Shown here piece after piece: positions 1-5,599 of a stretch of 5,599 nt of DNA; position 1 is the first letter of the stretch, and every line of letters begins with the position of its first letter. The position numbers were made by a program, and so were the translations under genes. Source of the DNA: Roseovarius sp. (GTDB taxonomy: Bacteria > Pseudomonadota > Alphaproteobacteria > Rhodobacterales > Rhodobacteraceae); contig JALQUE010000454.1 in assembly GCA_023260815.1 (NCBI GenBank), positions 1 to 5,599 on the forward strand, read 5' to 3'. The notes beneath the pieces are model-generated. The model saw only the letters and a program-made list of their open reading frames with translations, was not told where the DNA came from and searched no databases.

Positions 1-3
1 GAG

Positions 4-78
4 TGGCAGCCCGTAGGGGAATCGAACCCCTCTTTCCAGGTTGAAAACCTGGCGTCCTAACCGATAGACGAACGGGCC
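4..78 (-). tRNA. trnE: tRNA-Glu (anticodon UUC)
   Basis: Read on the minus strand, this folds as a complete cloverleaf. The acceptor arm GGCCCGT pairs with ACGGGCT, with a G-U pair at the end. Position 8 is T. The D arm resembles that of E. coli tRNA-Glu (GTCT...AGGAC). The anticodon stem CCAGG/CCTGG encloses the loop TTTTCAA, and the T arm contains GGTTCGATTCC. The anticodon TTC (plus-strand bases 43-45) reads GAA and GAG codons, so the tRNA carries glutamate. The discriminator base is G, and the 3' CCA is encoded in the gene (bases 4-6). It has its own promoter at 98-126, and it lies downstream of recJ on the same strand. The 3' flank and any terminator fall outside the window. Confidence 0.97.
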
Positions 79-97
79 ACTGCTGCGCGTGAAAGGC

Positions 98-126
98 TAT
101 CTAGAGAAGTGACATGACCTGTTCAA
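98..126 (-). promoter_or_regulatory. Sigma-70-type promoter of tRNA-Glu
   Basis: On the minus strand, TTGAAC (121-126) and TAGATA (98-103) are separated by exactly 17 bases. These match the -35 and -10 consensus boxes at four of six and five of six positions. Transcription would begin near base 91, giving a 5' leader of about a dozen nucleotides for RNase P to remove before the mature end at 78. The position directly in front of a stable-RNA gene makes a chance match unlikely, but this is a prediction from sequence alone. Confidence 0.75.
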
Positions 127-315
127 GCAGTTTTTTCGCCAGTGGCCCCGAATTTCCGAAATGCCGGTCAGACAGGGCTGTCGCCCGGTTTTCAAAGGGC
201 GCGATCGTGCAGGATGACGCTGTCAAAGCAGGTATGGACCGGGTCGAGACGCGATCCTGGGGCGCAGGCGGGCGGGACGGGGAATCGGGGTGGAGCGCGC
301 GGGCGTATGTCCGCG
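127..315. other. Gene-free stretch between recJ and the tRNA promoter
   Basis: About 190 bases separate the recJ stop from the tRNA-Glu promoter. The open frames here have no plausible start, no ribosome binding site and no recognisable protein, and they mostly overlap recJ in antisense. A short inverted repeat (CGCCC at 182-186, GGGCG at 197-201) has only five base pairs and no T-run, so I do not call a terminator. I see nothing else in it. Confidence 0.5.
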
Positions 316-2058
316 TCAGGCTGGTGCCGCGTCTTCCAACTGAAGCTGTGCGGTGCGGCGGCCACCCCATTCGTTGATCCCGATCCGTCCGGCCAGATGG
401 AACCGTGCGCCGCCATGCGACATCAGCGCCATGCCAAGCGGGCTGTCGAAGGCGCCAAAGGCGATGGCGTCCAGCTGACCAGACAGCCCGTCACCGAAGC
501 GCAGTTTCAGGTGCGCATCGCCCACGCGTTTGGCAAAGCCGATCTGCATGTCGGGGAACACATAGCGCGGCCCGGGCGCGCCTGCGCCAAAGGGGCCGGC
601 AGCTTCGATCCGTTCGACCAGCTCGACCGTGGCTGCACCGGGCATCAGGACACCATCAAGCCGCAGATCGGCCGGGCCTGCGGCGCCAGAGCCTTGCCGG
701 TCCAGCAACTCGGACAGGCGCGCCATCGCGTCCTCAAGCTGGTCGCGCGCCACAGTAAGACCTGCGGCCATGCGGTGCCCGCCGCCCTTGATCAGCAGAC
801 CCTCGGCGGCAAGGCGTTGGATAGACGCGCCCAGATCGACGCCCGATATGGACCGCCCCGAGCCCTTTCCCTCGTCGCCATCCATACCGATCACGATGGC
901 GGGCCGGTTCGTCACTTCCTTGAGGCGCGACGCGACGATGCCGACAACGCCGGGATGCCAGCCTTCACCTGCGGCCCAGACCAATGGCGCGTCCAGCCCG
1001 CGGGCCTCGGCTTGGGCCAGGGCGGCGGCGCGCACCCCTGCTTCGATGTCGCGGCGTTCGGAATTCAGTTGATCAAGCCGTTCGGCCAGCGACCGCGCTT
1101 CCGAGATGTCGCGGGTGGCCAGCAGGCGCGCGCCCAGATCGGCCTTGCCGATCCGCCCGCCGGCGTTGACGCGCGGACCCATCACGAAGCCGAGGTGATA
1201 GGCCGAGGGTGCCGTATCGAGCCGCGCCACATCGCTCAGCGCGACAAGGCCGGGCCGGTCGCGATGCGCCATGATTCGCAAACCCTGCCGGACAAAGGCG
1301 CGGTTCACACCCTTCAGGGGCGCCACGTCGGCCACGGTGGCCAGCGCCACAAGATCGAGCATGGCCATCAGATCAGGGCCTTTTTCGCCAAGCGCGCGCA
1401 ACTGCCGCCCGGCTTCGACCAGCATCAGGAACACCACGGCGGCGGCGCAGAGATGCGCCAAATCGCCGGATTCGTCTTGCCGGTTGGGATTGACCACCGC
1501 CAGCGCCGAAGGCAGCGTCTCGCCGCCCAGATGGTGATCGAGGATCACGACATCAGCGCCATGTGCCGCCGCGATCGCGTCATGGCTGAGGGTGCCGCAA
1601 TCGACGCAGATGATCAGATCATGGGCCGCCGCAAGCTCGGCCATGGCGGGTTCGTTGGGGCCGTAGCCTTCGTCGATCCGGTCGGGGATATAGAGCGTTG
1701 CCGCAAGGCCCATCTGGCGCAGCCAGTCGATCAGCAGCGCAGCGGACGCGCCGCCATCCACGTCGTAATCCGCGAAGATCGCGATGCGCTGGCGGGCGCG
1801 GACTGCCGCGATGAAGCGGGCGGCGGCGGGTTCCATGTCCCGCAGGCTGCGCGGATCGGGCAACAGATCGCGCAGCGACGGTTCAAGATAGGGCTCGGCT
1901 TCGGTTTCGGGCACACCCAGACGCGCGAGCGTTTGGCACAGGGGACGGGGCAGGCCGGTGGACTGGGCCATGGCCTCGGCAAGGCGCTCGACCTCGACGC
2001 CGGGGCCGATCCAGCGCCGCCCGGTCAGTGAATGCGCAATGCCAAGATAGGCGTCCAC
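316..2058 (-). CDS. recJ: Single-stranded-DNA-specific exonuclease RecJ
   Basis: RecJ degrades single-stranded DNA 5' to 3' in the cytoplasm during RecF-pathway recombination, mismatch repair and base excision repair. The 580-residue product is close to the length of E. coli RecJ. The DHH phosphoesterase domain shows DYDVDG (97-102, metal-binding aspartates), CVDCGT (151-156) and DHH (174-176). GPRVNAGGRIG follows at 294-304. The DHHA1 part has GWHPGVVGIVASRL (366-379), SGRSISG (400-406) and GGGHRMAAG (425-433). The C-terminal 110 or so residues fit the RecJ OB-fold. All expected catalytic motifs are present, so the enzyme should be active. The start codon is GTG, preceded by a G-rich stretch (GGCGGGG) that can serve as ribosome binding site. 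The start lies 15 bases after the glpX stop, so the gene is the distal member of the glpX-recJ transcript. No convincing terminator follows the stop. Confidence 0.96.
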   Translation of the reverse strand: MDAYLGIAHSLTGRRWIGPGVEVERLAEAMAQSTGLPRPLCQTLARLGVPETEAEPYLEPSLRDLLPDPRSLRDMEPAAARFIAAVRARQRIAIFADYDVDGGASAALLIDWLRQMGLAATLYIPDRIDEGYGPNEPAMAELAAAHDLIICVDCGTLSHDAIAAAHGADVVILDHHLGGETLPSALAVVNPNRQDESGDLAHLCAAAVVFLMLVEAGRQLRALGEKGPDLMAMLDLVALATVADVAPLKGVNRAFVRQGLRIMAHRDRPGLVALSDVARLDTAPSAYHLGFVMGPRVNAGGRIGKADLGARLLATRDISEARSLAERLDQLNSERRDIEAGVRAAALAQAEARGLDAPLVWAAGEGWHPGVVGIVASRLKEVTNRPAIVIGMDGDEGKGSGRSISGVDLGASIQRLAAEGLLIKGGGHRMAAGLTVARDQLEDAMARLSELLDRQGSGAAGPADLRLDGVLMPGAATVELVERIEAAGPFGAGAPGPRYVFPDMQIGFAKRVGDAHLKLRFGDGLSGQLDAIAFGAFDSPLGMALMSHGGARFHLAGRIGINEWGGRRTAQLQLEDAAPA

Positions 2059-2073
2059 CCCCGCCCCGCCGGA

Positions 2074-3036
2074 TCAGCGGGTGGGGTTGCGGTAAATCAT
2101 CCGGCGCAGCGAGCCGGTCTTGGACCGCATCAGCACGGTTTCGGTTTCGACGTAACCGGGGCGGCGCTTGATGCCCGAGACGACCGAGCCGTCGGTCACG
2201 CCGGTTGCCGCGATGATCACATCGGCGGTCACCATCTCGTCGCGGGAATAGATCCGGTTGAGATCGGTGATCCCGGCCTTGGCCGCGCGGGCTTTTTCGT
2301 CATCGTTGCGGAACAGAAGCCGGCCCCACATCTGGCCCCCCATGCATTTCAGCGCGCTGGCGGCCAGCACGCCTTCGGGGGCGCCACCGGCCCCCATATA
2401 CATGTCGATCCCTGTCAATTCAGGTTCGGCGCAGTGCATGACGCCCGCCACGTCCCCATCGGTGATCATGTGGATCGCGGCGCCAGTGCCGCGCACATCG
2501 GCGATCATTTCCTGATGGCGGGGACGTTCCAGGATGCACACGGTGATATCCGAGGGTTTGCAGCCTTTGGCCTTGGCCAGAGCCTCGACCCGTTCACGCG
2601 GAGACATCTCGAGAGAGACGACATCGACGGGATAGCCCGGCCCGATGGCCAGCTTGTCCATATAGACATCCGGGGCGTGCAGCAGCGTACCGCGCGGGGC
2701 CATGGCGATCACGGTCAGCGCATTGGGCATGGCCTTGGCCGTCAGGGTGGTGCCTTCCAGTGGATCGAGGGCGATATCCACGCCGGGGCCGTCGCCGGTG
2801 CCCACTTCTTCGCCGATATAGAGCATTGGCGCCTCGTCACGCTCGCCTTCGCCGATCACCACAACGCCCTTGATGCTAAGCATGTTGAGCTGTTCACGCA
2901 TGGCGTTCACCGCCGCCTGATCGGCGGCTTTCTCGTCGCCGCGACCGATCAGGTCGGCGCAGGCCAGGGCCGCAGCTTCGGAGACACGGGCGAGGCCCAG
3001 AGACAGCATGCGGTCGTTGAAATCGGCGGCGGTCAT
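2074..3036 (-). CDS. glpX: Fructose-1,6-bisphosphatase class II (GlpX)
   Basis: GlpX hydrolyses fructose 1,6-bisphosphate to fructose 6-phosphate, the committed cytoplasmic step of gluconeogenesis, using divalent metal. The 320-residue protein keeps the class II signatures: GRGDEKAADQAAV (31-43), IGEGERDEAPMLYIGE (61-76), the metal and phosphate motif DPLEGTT (91-97, Li-sensitive phosphatase fold) and GAGGAPEGVLAA (215-226) with the conserved glutamate E221. I chose the ATG at 3036 because AAGGA sits six bases before it and the family N-terminus begins at about this point. The same frame extends upstream to a TTG at 3096, but that extension (AYATCIKQGFA and so on) does not look like GlpX. The gene lies 88 bases after hom and 15 bases before recJ. 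A weak promoter-like TTGTGC-N17-TAATGC exists in the hom-glpX gap, so an internal start is possible but unproven. Confidence 0.96.
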   Translation of the reverse strand: MTAADFNDRMLSLGLARVSEAAALACADLIGRGDEKAADQAAVNAMREQLNMLSIKGVVVIGEGERDEAPMLYIGEEVGTGDGPGVDIALDPLEGTTLTAKAMPNALTVIAMAPRGTLLHAPDVYMDKLAIGPGYPVDVVSLEMSPRERVEALAKAKGCKPSDITVCILERPRHQEMIADVRGTGAAIHMITDGDVAGVMHCAEPELTGIDMYMGAGGAPEGVLAASALKCMGGQMWGRLLFRNDDEKARAAKAGITDLNRIYSRDEMVTADVIIAATGVTDGSVVSGIKRRPGYVETETVLMRSKTGSLRRMIYRNPTR

Positions 3037-3076
3037 GGCAAATCCTTGTTTGATGCAAGTCGCGTAAGCATTAGCG

Positions 3077-3122
3077 GCAGCACCCTGCGCGCACAAGTGT
3101 CGCGGGTGTTTCGGGTGCCTGC
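3077..3122 (-). repeat. Nested inverted repeat between hom and glpX
   Basis: The outer arms are GCAGCACCC (3077-3085) and GGGTGCCTGC (3113-3122). They pair over nine base pairs with one bulged base. Inside them a smaller hairpin can form at 3089-3103 (GCGCA... with ...TGTCGC and one bulge). The outer stem begins two bases after the hom stop codon. No T-run follows on the minus strand, so it is not a canonical intrinsic terminator. It may be a processing or stability element in the hom-glpX transcript, or it may be chance in GC-rich DNA. Confidence 0.35.
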
Positions 3123-3124
3123 AG

Positions 3125-4411
3125 TCACACGGTTTCTATTCTCAGGGCGACGGGGTCGGTGGCCACGACGTCAAGCCGCGACATGGCGTCAAGCGCTGAA
3201 TCCAGCGCGCTGCGGGTGGTCTTGTGGGTCACGATCAGCACCGGGGCTGTGGTGTCATCGTGGCGATACTGGCGCATCCGGTCGATGGATATTCCCGCCT
3301 CGCCCAGCACCGCCGCCACCTTGGCCAGAGCGCCGGGTTTATCCTCGAGCGCCATGCGCAGGTAGTAGGGTGCAGGGGTGGCCCCCAGTGCGCTTTGGGC
3401 TTTTTGCAGGCCCTTGGCGGGCTGTCCGAAGGTCGAGACGCGACAGCCGCGCGCGATATCCATCACGTCGCCCATCACGGCGCTGGCGGTGGGGCCTTCG
3501 CCTGCACCGGGACCGCGCAGGACGATCTGTTCCACCATGTCGCCTTCCAGAACCACCATGTTGGTGCCCCCCTCAAGCTGACCCAAGGGGCTGTCGGCGG
3601 GCACAAGACAGGGCGACATGCGCTGTTCGAGTCCACGGCCCGTCATCCGGGCGACGCCAAGCAGCTTGATGCGGTAGTCCATATCGGCGGCATGACGGAT
3701 GTCGGCGATGGTGACTTTCTCGATGCCTTCCAGATCGACCGCGTCGAAATCGACCTGCGTTCCAAAGGCGATCGAGGCCAGCAAGGACAGTTTGTGACCG
3801 GCGTCGATGCCACCCACATCGAGGGTCGGGTCGGCTTCGAGATAGCCAAGCTGCGCGGCCTCGTCGAACACCGTGTCATAGGGCAGGCCCGCCGATTGCA
3901 TACGGGTCAGGATGTAGTTGCAGGTGCCGTTCATCACGCCCATCACACGGGTGATCTCATTGCCGGCAAGGCCTTCGGTCAGGGCTTTGATGACCGGGAT
4001 GCCACCGGCGACGGCGGCCTCGAAGCGCAACACGCGACTGGCGTTTTCTGCAGCGATTGCAAGAGCCTGGCCGTGGTGAGCCAGCATCGCCTTGGTGGCG
4101 GTGACCACGTCCTTGCCTGCGGCGATGGCGGCTTCGGTCGCGGCCTTGGCCGGCCCGTCGCTGCCGCCCATCAATTCGACAAACACATCCACGTCGTCGC
4201 GCGTGGCGAGGGCGACGGGATCATCTTCCCATGCGTAATCCGACAAGGTCACGCCACGATCCTTGTCGCGGGTGCGCGCCGAGATGGCCGATATCGTGAT
4301 GGGTCGGCCCGCCCGCGCGGCCAGCAGGCTGGCTTTCTGGCGGACGATCTTGACGACGCCGGTGCCGACGGTCCCCAATCCAGCGATGCCAAGGCGCAGG
4401 GGGTCTGTCAT
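3125..4411 (-). CDS. hom: Homoserine dehydrogenase with C-terminal ACT domain
   Basis: This enzyme reduces L-aspartate 4-semialdehyde to L-homoserine with NAD(P)H, the branch point to threonine and methionine in the cytoplasm. The 428-residue protein has the Rossmann dinucleotide motif GLGTVGTG (11-18), TATKAML with K107 (104-110), the family block from AAVAGGIPVIKALTEGLAG (132-150) to GVMNGTCNYI (158-167), and LEADPTLDVGGIDAGHK (191-207). D203 and K207 of that last block match the catalytic Asp and Lys of the family. An ACT domain (about 350-428, with DKPGALAKVAAVLGEAGISID) suggests feedback control by threonine. It is a monofunctional enzyme with no fused aspartokinase. I prefer the ATG at 4411, because GGAGA lies an ideal distance before it. 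An in-frame ATG at 4423 overlaps that ribosome site and would add only four residues. glpX follows on the same strand. Confidence 0.96.
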   Translation of the reverse strand: MTDPLRLGIAGLGTVGTGVVKIVRQKASLLAARAGRPITISAISARTRDKDRGVTLSDYAWEDDPVALATRDDVDVFVELMGGSDGPAKAATEAAIAAGKDVVTATKAMLAHHGQALAIAAENASRVLRFEAAVAGGIPVIKALTEGLAGNEITRVMGVMNGTCNYILTRMQSAGLPYDTVFDEAAQLGYLEADPTLDVGGIDAGHKLSLLASIAFGTQVDFDAVDLEGIEKVTIADIRHAADMDYRIKLLGVARMTGRGLEQRMSPCLVPADSPLGQLEGGTNMVVLEGDMVEQIVLRGPGAGEGPTASAVMGDVMDIARGCRVSTFGQPAKGLQKAQSALGATPAPYYLRMALEDKPGALAKVAAVLGEAGISIDRMRQYRHDDTTAPVLIVTHKTTRSALDSALDAMSRLDVVATDPVALRIETV

Positions 4412-4452
4412 GTCGGTCTCCATTCGTCGCTTCAGGGCTGGTATGGAAGCGC

Positions 4453-4481
4453 GATGTAACGGGTTCGTCCCGGCCTTGCAA
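4453..4481 (-). promoter_or_regulatory. Possible hom promoter
   Basis: On the minus strand, TTGCAA (4476-4481) and TACATC (4453-4458) are 17 bases apart, about 40 bases before the hom start. The -35 matches consensus at four of six positions and the -10 at three, so the match is weak. The 88-base gap between the lipoprotein stop and hom leaves room for a promoter, but read-through from the lipoprotein gene is equally possible. Confidence 0.25.
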
Positions 4482-4499
4482 CGCAGGTTTTCAAGGGGG

Positions 4500-4796
4500 T
4501 CATCGTTCCTGTACGCCGCGGGCCATGCGGGCGCGGGTGTCGGGGTCGATCACGGCGCCGCGCAGGGTGTCGGCGCGGGCGCGCAGGGTGGCGGTGCGGG
4601 CGTCGATATCGGTGCGGTCTTCGGTGGTCAGATCGGGGGACGGCGCCCGTGAGCGGAGGGTTTCGGCGGGCACAAGCTGTGGGTAGGGGGCGTCGCGCAG
4701 ATCGGGATCAAGCGTCTCATCAAGCGGGGGAAGTCGCGTGCATCCAGCCCCGGAAAGGGTCACAAAAGCCAAGAAAACAAGGGTGCCGGCGCGCAT
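4500..4796 (-). CDS. Small putative lipoprotein, function unknown
   Basis: The product is 98 residues. It starts with a short n-region (MRAGT), a hydrophobic stretch at residues 6-15 (LVFLAFVTLS) and a lipobox-like GAGC ending at C19. This indicates export by Sec, lipidation and signal peptidase II cleavage. Residue +2 is Thr, so no Asp retention signal is seen and the outer membrane is the likely destination. The mature part is only about 80 residues: a proline-rich segment (PPLDETLDPDLRDAPYPQLVP) followed by an Arg/Asp/Thr-rich, probably helical tail. I recognise no domain. The lipobox has Gly instead of the usual Leu at -3, which lowers certainty about lipidation. I chose the ATG at 4796 because GAGG lies eight bases upstream and the signal peptide starts there; the longer open frame to 4937 has no such support and runs into tetR. 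hom follows 88 bases downstream on the same strand. Confidence 0.72.
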   Translation of the reverse strand: MRAGTLVFLAFVTLSGAGCTRLPPLDETLDPDLRDAPYPQLVPAETLRSRAPSPDLTTEDRTDIDARTATLRARADTLRGAVIDPDTRARMARGVQER

Positions 4797-4811
4797 GGAT
4801 CGGACCTCGGG

Positions 4812-4842
4812 AACAGTGTGTTGTCTCTCTCTTGCCACTGTT
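4812..4842. repeat. Inverted repeat AACAGTG-N17-CACTGTT in lipoprotein leader
   Basis: Perfect 7-bp arms at 4812-4818 and 4836-4842 surround a 17-base pyrimidine-rich spacer (plus-strand TCTCTCTCT). On the minus strand the arms lie just upstream of the lipoprotein gene's GAGG ribosome site. The repeat could form a leader hairpin near the ribosome site or act as a DNA binding site. It is short enough to be accidental. Confidence 0.35.
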
Positions 4843-4870
4843 TGAGGGGCGAGGGCAAGCAAGGGCTTTG

Positions 4871-4890
4871 ATCTGAACGGGTGTTCAGAT
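4871..4890. promoter_or_regulatory. Perfect palindrome, probable TetR operator
   Basis: ATCTGAAC and GTTCAGAT are exact reverse complements separated by GGGT, giving an 8-4-8 palindrome of 20 bases. It lies between the divergent lipoprotein (start 4796) and tetR (start 4903) genes, 12 bases before the tetR ATG, and it overlaps a good -10 hexamer (GATAAT, 4888-4893). TetR-family dimers typically bind palindromes of about this size beside or within their own promoter. I infer autorepression, with possible control of the lipoprotein gene as well. Confidence 0.75.
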
Positions 4891-4893
4891 AAT
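4888..4893 (+). promoter_or_regulatory. Probable -10 element of tetR
   Basis: GATAAT matches the TATAAT consensus at five of six positions and ends nine bases before the tetR ATG. No good -35 box lies at the normal 16-18 base spacing (GCTTTG or CTTTGA). TTGATC at 4868 would leave only 14 bases. Transcription would start very near the ATG, so the mRNA may have little or no leader. Confidence 0.45.
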
Positions 4894-4902
4894 TTGCCCG
4901 TC

Positions 4903-5511
4903 ATGGCCAGAACCCAAGGATCGCATTCCGACATCACAGGCCCGCGGGTGCGGGATGCCGCGTTGCGCCTGTTTGCCAGTGAGGGCTATGCCGCTGTTTC
5001 CATGAGACAAATCGCGGGTGAGGTGGGTGTTCAGGCGGGGGCTTTGTACAATTACACGCCCGATAAGCAGACCCTGCTGTTCGATCTGATGAAGGCGCAT
5101 ATGGATGACCTGCTGGCGGCATGGGAGGCCGAGGCGGCGCCCGATGCGCCCATGGAGCGGCTGGAGAGGTTCGCCCGGTTTCACATCCGCTTCAACTATG
5201 AGCGGGCTGACGCGGTGTTTATCTCGTACATGGAGCTGCGCAATCTGAGTCCAGAAAACTTTGAGGTTATAGAAGGGCTTAGGCGGCGCTATGAGGATCA
5301 GCTGGAACGCATTCTGCGGCAGGGCGTGGCGCAGGGGATCTTTGATGTGGCCGAGCCGAAGATCACCACGATGGCGGTGATCGCGATGTTGACCGGGGTC
5401 AATACATGGTTTCGGGAAGGCGGGCGGTTGAGCCTGCCGGATGTCCAGAAAATCTATTGGGACATGGTGCGGCGGGCGGTGATGCCGCAAGGTGCCCCGA
5501 ATCTAGATTAA
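4903..5511 (+). CDS. TetR/AcrR-family transcriptional regulator
   Basis: This 202-residue protein is probably a dimeric, ligand-released DNA-binding repressor. Residues 14-63 form the TetR_N helix-turn-helix: RVRDAALRLFASEGYAAVSM, then RQIAGEVGV, and the recognition helix with AGALYNYTPDKQTLL (45-59). The rest is the helical ligand-binding and dimer domain. Its C-terminal region, with a long helix, GIFDV, TGVNTWFREGGRLS and a final IYWDMVRRAV, resembles regulators of the KstR2/PaaR type that sense acyl-CoA thioesters. That ligand guess is by resemblance only. I chose the ATG at 4903. A TTG at 4894 in frame would overlap the palindrome and add only three residues. No clear Shine-Dalgarno precedes the ATG. 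The gene is divergent from the lipoprotein gene, and its likely targets (itself, and perhaps genes beyond the right edge) are inferred from position. Confidence 0.93.
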   Translation: MARTQGSHSDITGPRVRDAALRLFASEGYAAVSMRQIAGEVGVQAGALYNYTPDKQTLLFDLMKAHMDDLLAAWEAEAAPDAPMERLERFARFHIRFNYERADAVFISYMELRNLSPENFEVIEGLRRRYEDQLERILRQGVAQGIFDVAEPKITTMAVIAMLTGVNTWFREGGRLSLPDVQKIYWDMVRRAVMPQGAPNLD

Positions 5512-5539
5512 CCCTTTGAAATATCGCAAAAAGAGCGTT

Positions 5540-5583
5540 CGGTATCGCGTCGGTATGACGTCGGTATCGCGTCGGTGCGGGAG
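5540..5583. repeat. 11-bp tandem repeat (CGGTATCGCGT)
   Basis: Three consecutive 11-base units occupy 5540-5572: CGGTATCGCGT, CGGTATGACGT (two changes) and CGGTATCGCGT again. A degenerate fourth begins CGGTGCGG at 5573. The period is close to one helical turn. It lies in the non-coding stretch after tetR, 28 bases past the stop. Function is unknown; a protein binding array, a bend or simple slippage are all possible. Confidence 0.7.
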
Positions 5584-5599
5584 CGGTCCGCGGCCTGTC

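Noticed and set aside
182..201. Short hairpin as a recJ terminator
   Set aside because: It has only five base pairs with a ten-base loop and no T-run on the minus strand.
142..2031. Long plus-strand open frame of 629 codons
   Set aside because: It lies opposite recJ, and its translation is the low-complexity His/Arg/Gly/Ala-rich type produced by antisense reading of GC-rich genes. It has no family resemblance, while the opposite strand encodes an intact RecJ.
3037..3096. Upstream TTG extension of glpX by 20 residues
   Set aside because: The added residues do not resemble the family N-terminus, and the ATG at 3036 has AAGGA at ideal spacing.
2032..4459. Further long plus-strand open frames (2032-3669 and 3224-4459)
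   Set aside because: Both are antisense shadows of glpX and hom, with no plausible ribosome site and no recognisable domain.
4797..4937. Upstream extension of the lipoprotein frame to 4937
   Set aside because: It would bury the signal peptide inside the protein, overlap tetR and its operator, and lacks a ribosome site. The ATG at 4796 has GAGG upstream and begins a clear signal sequence.
4885..5490. Minus-strand open frame of 201 codons
   Set aside because: It lies antisense to tetR. The plus-strand product is an unmistakable TetR helix-turn-helix protein.
5555..5599. ATG-initiated open frame running off the right edge
   Set aside because: It starts inside the tandem repeat, has no ribosome site, and its 15 visible codons look like repeat-derived sequence.

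Overview
The window reads as ordinary chromosome from an alphaproteobacterium, most likely Rhodobacterales (Roseobacter-like). The evidence is the high GC content, the sequence character of the RecJ, GlpX and homoserine dehydrogenase proteins, and the order hom-glpX-recJ, which I recall from that group but could not check here. There is no sign of a phage, insertion sequence, CRISPR array, secretion system or defence island.

Layout, left to right. A tRNA-Glu(UUC) gene lies on the minus strand at 4-78, with a well-formed sigma-70-type promoter just upstream (98-126). About 190 bases without a recognisable gene follow (127-315). Three minus-strand genes come next, transcribed right to left: hom (homoserine dehydrogenase, 3125-4411), glpX (class II fructose-1,6-bisphosphatase, 2074-3036) and recJ (single-strand-specific 5'-3' exonuclease, 316-2058). 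The glpX-recJ gap is only 15 bases, so those two are almost certainly co-transcribed. The hom-glpX gap is 88 bases and contains a nested inverted repeat. Upstream of hom, on the same strand, is a small gene for a probable outer-membrane lipoprotein (4500-4796). A TetR-family repressor gene (4903-5511, plus strand) is divergent from it. The last 88 bases hold an 11-bp tandem repeat and no gene.

How the parts fit. hom supplies the homoserine branch to threonine and methionine, glpX a gluconeogenic step, and recJ DNA repair, so the cluster looks like co-transcribed housekeeping genes rather than one pathway. The most informative non-coding signal is a perfect 8-4-8 palindrome (4871-4890) between the lipoprotein and tetR genes. 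It overlaps the likely -10 of tetR and is a strong candidate for the TetR operator. The TetR regulon probably lies beyond the right edge.

I found no clearly new biological system. The findings are regulatory details: the palindrome, a possible leaderless tetR transcript, a second inverted repeat in the lipoprotein leader, the intercistronic hom-glpX structure and the tandem repeat.
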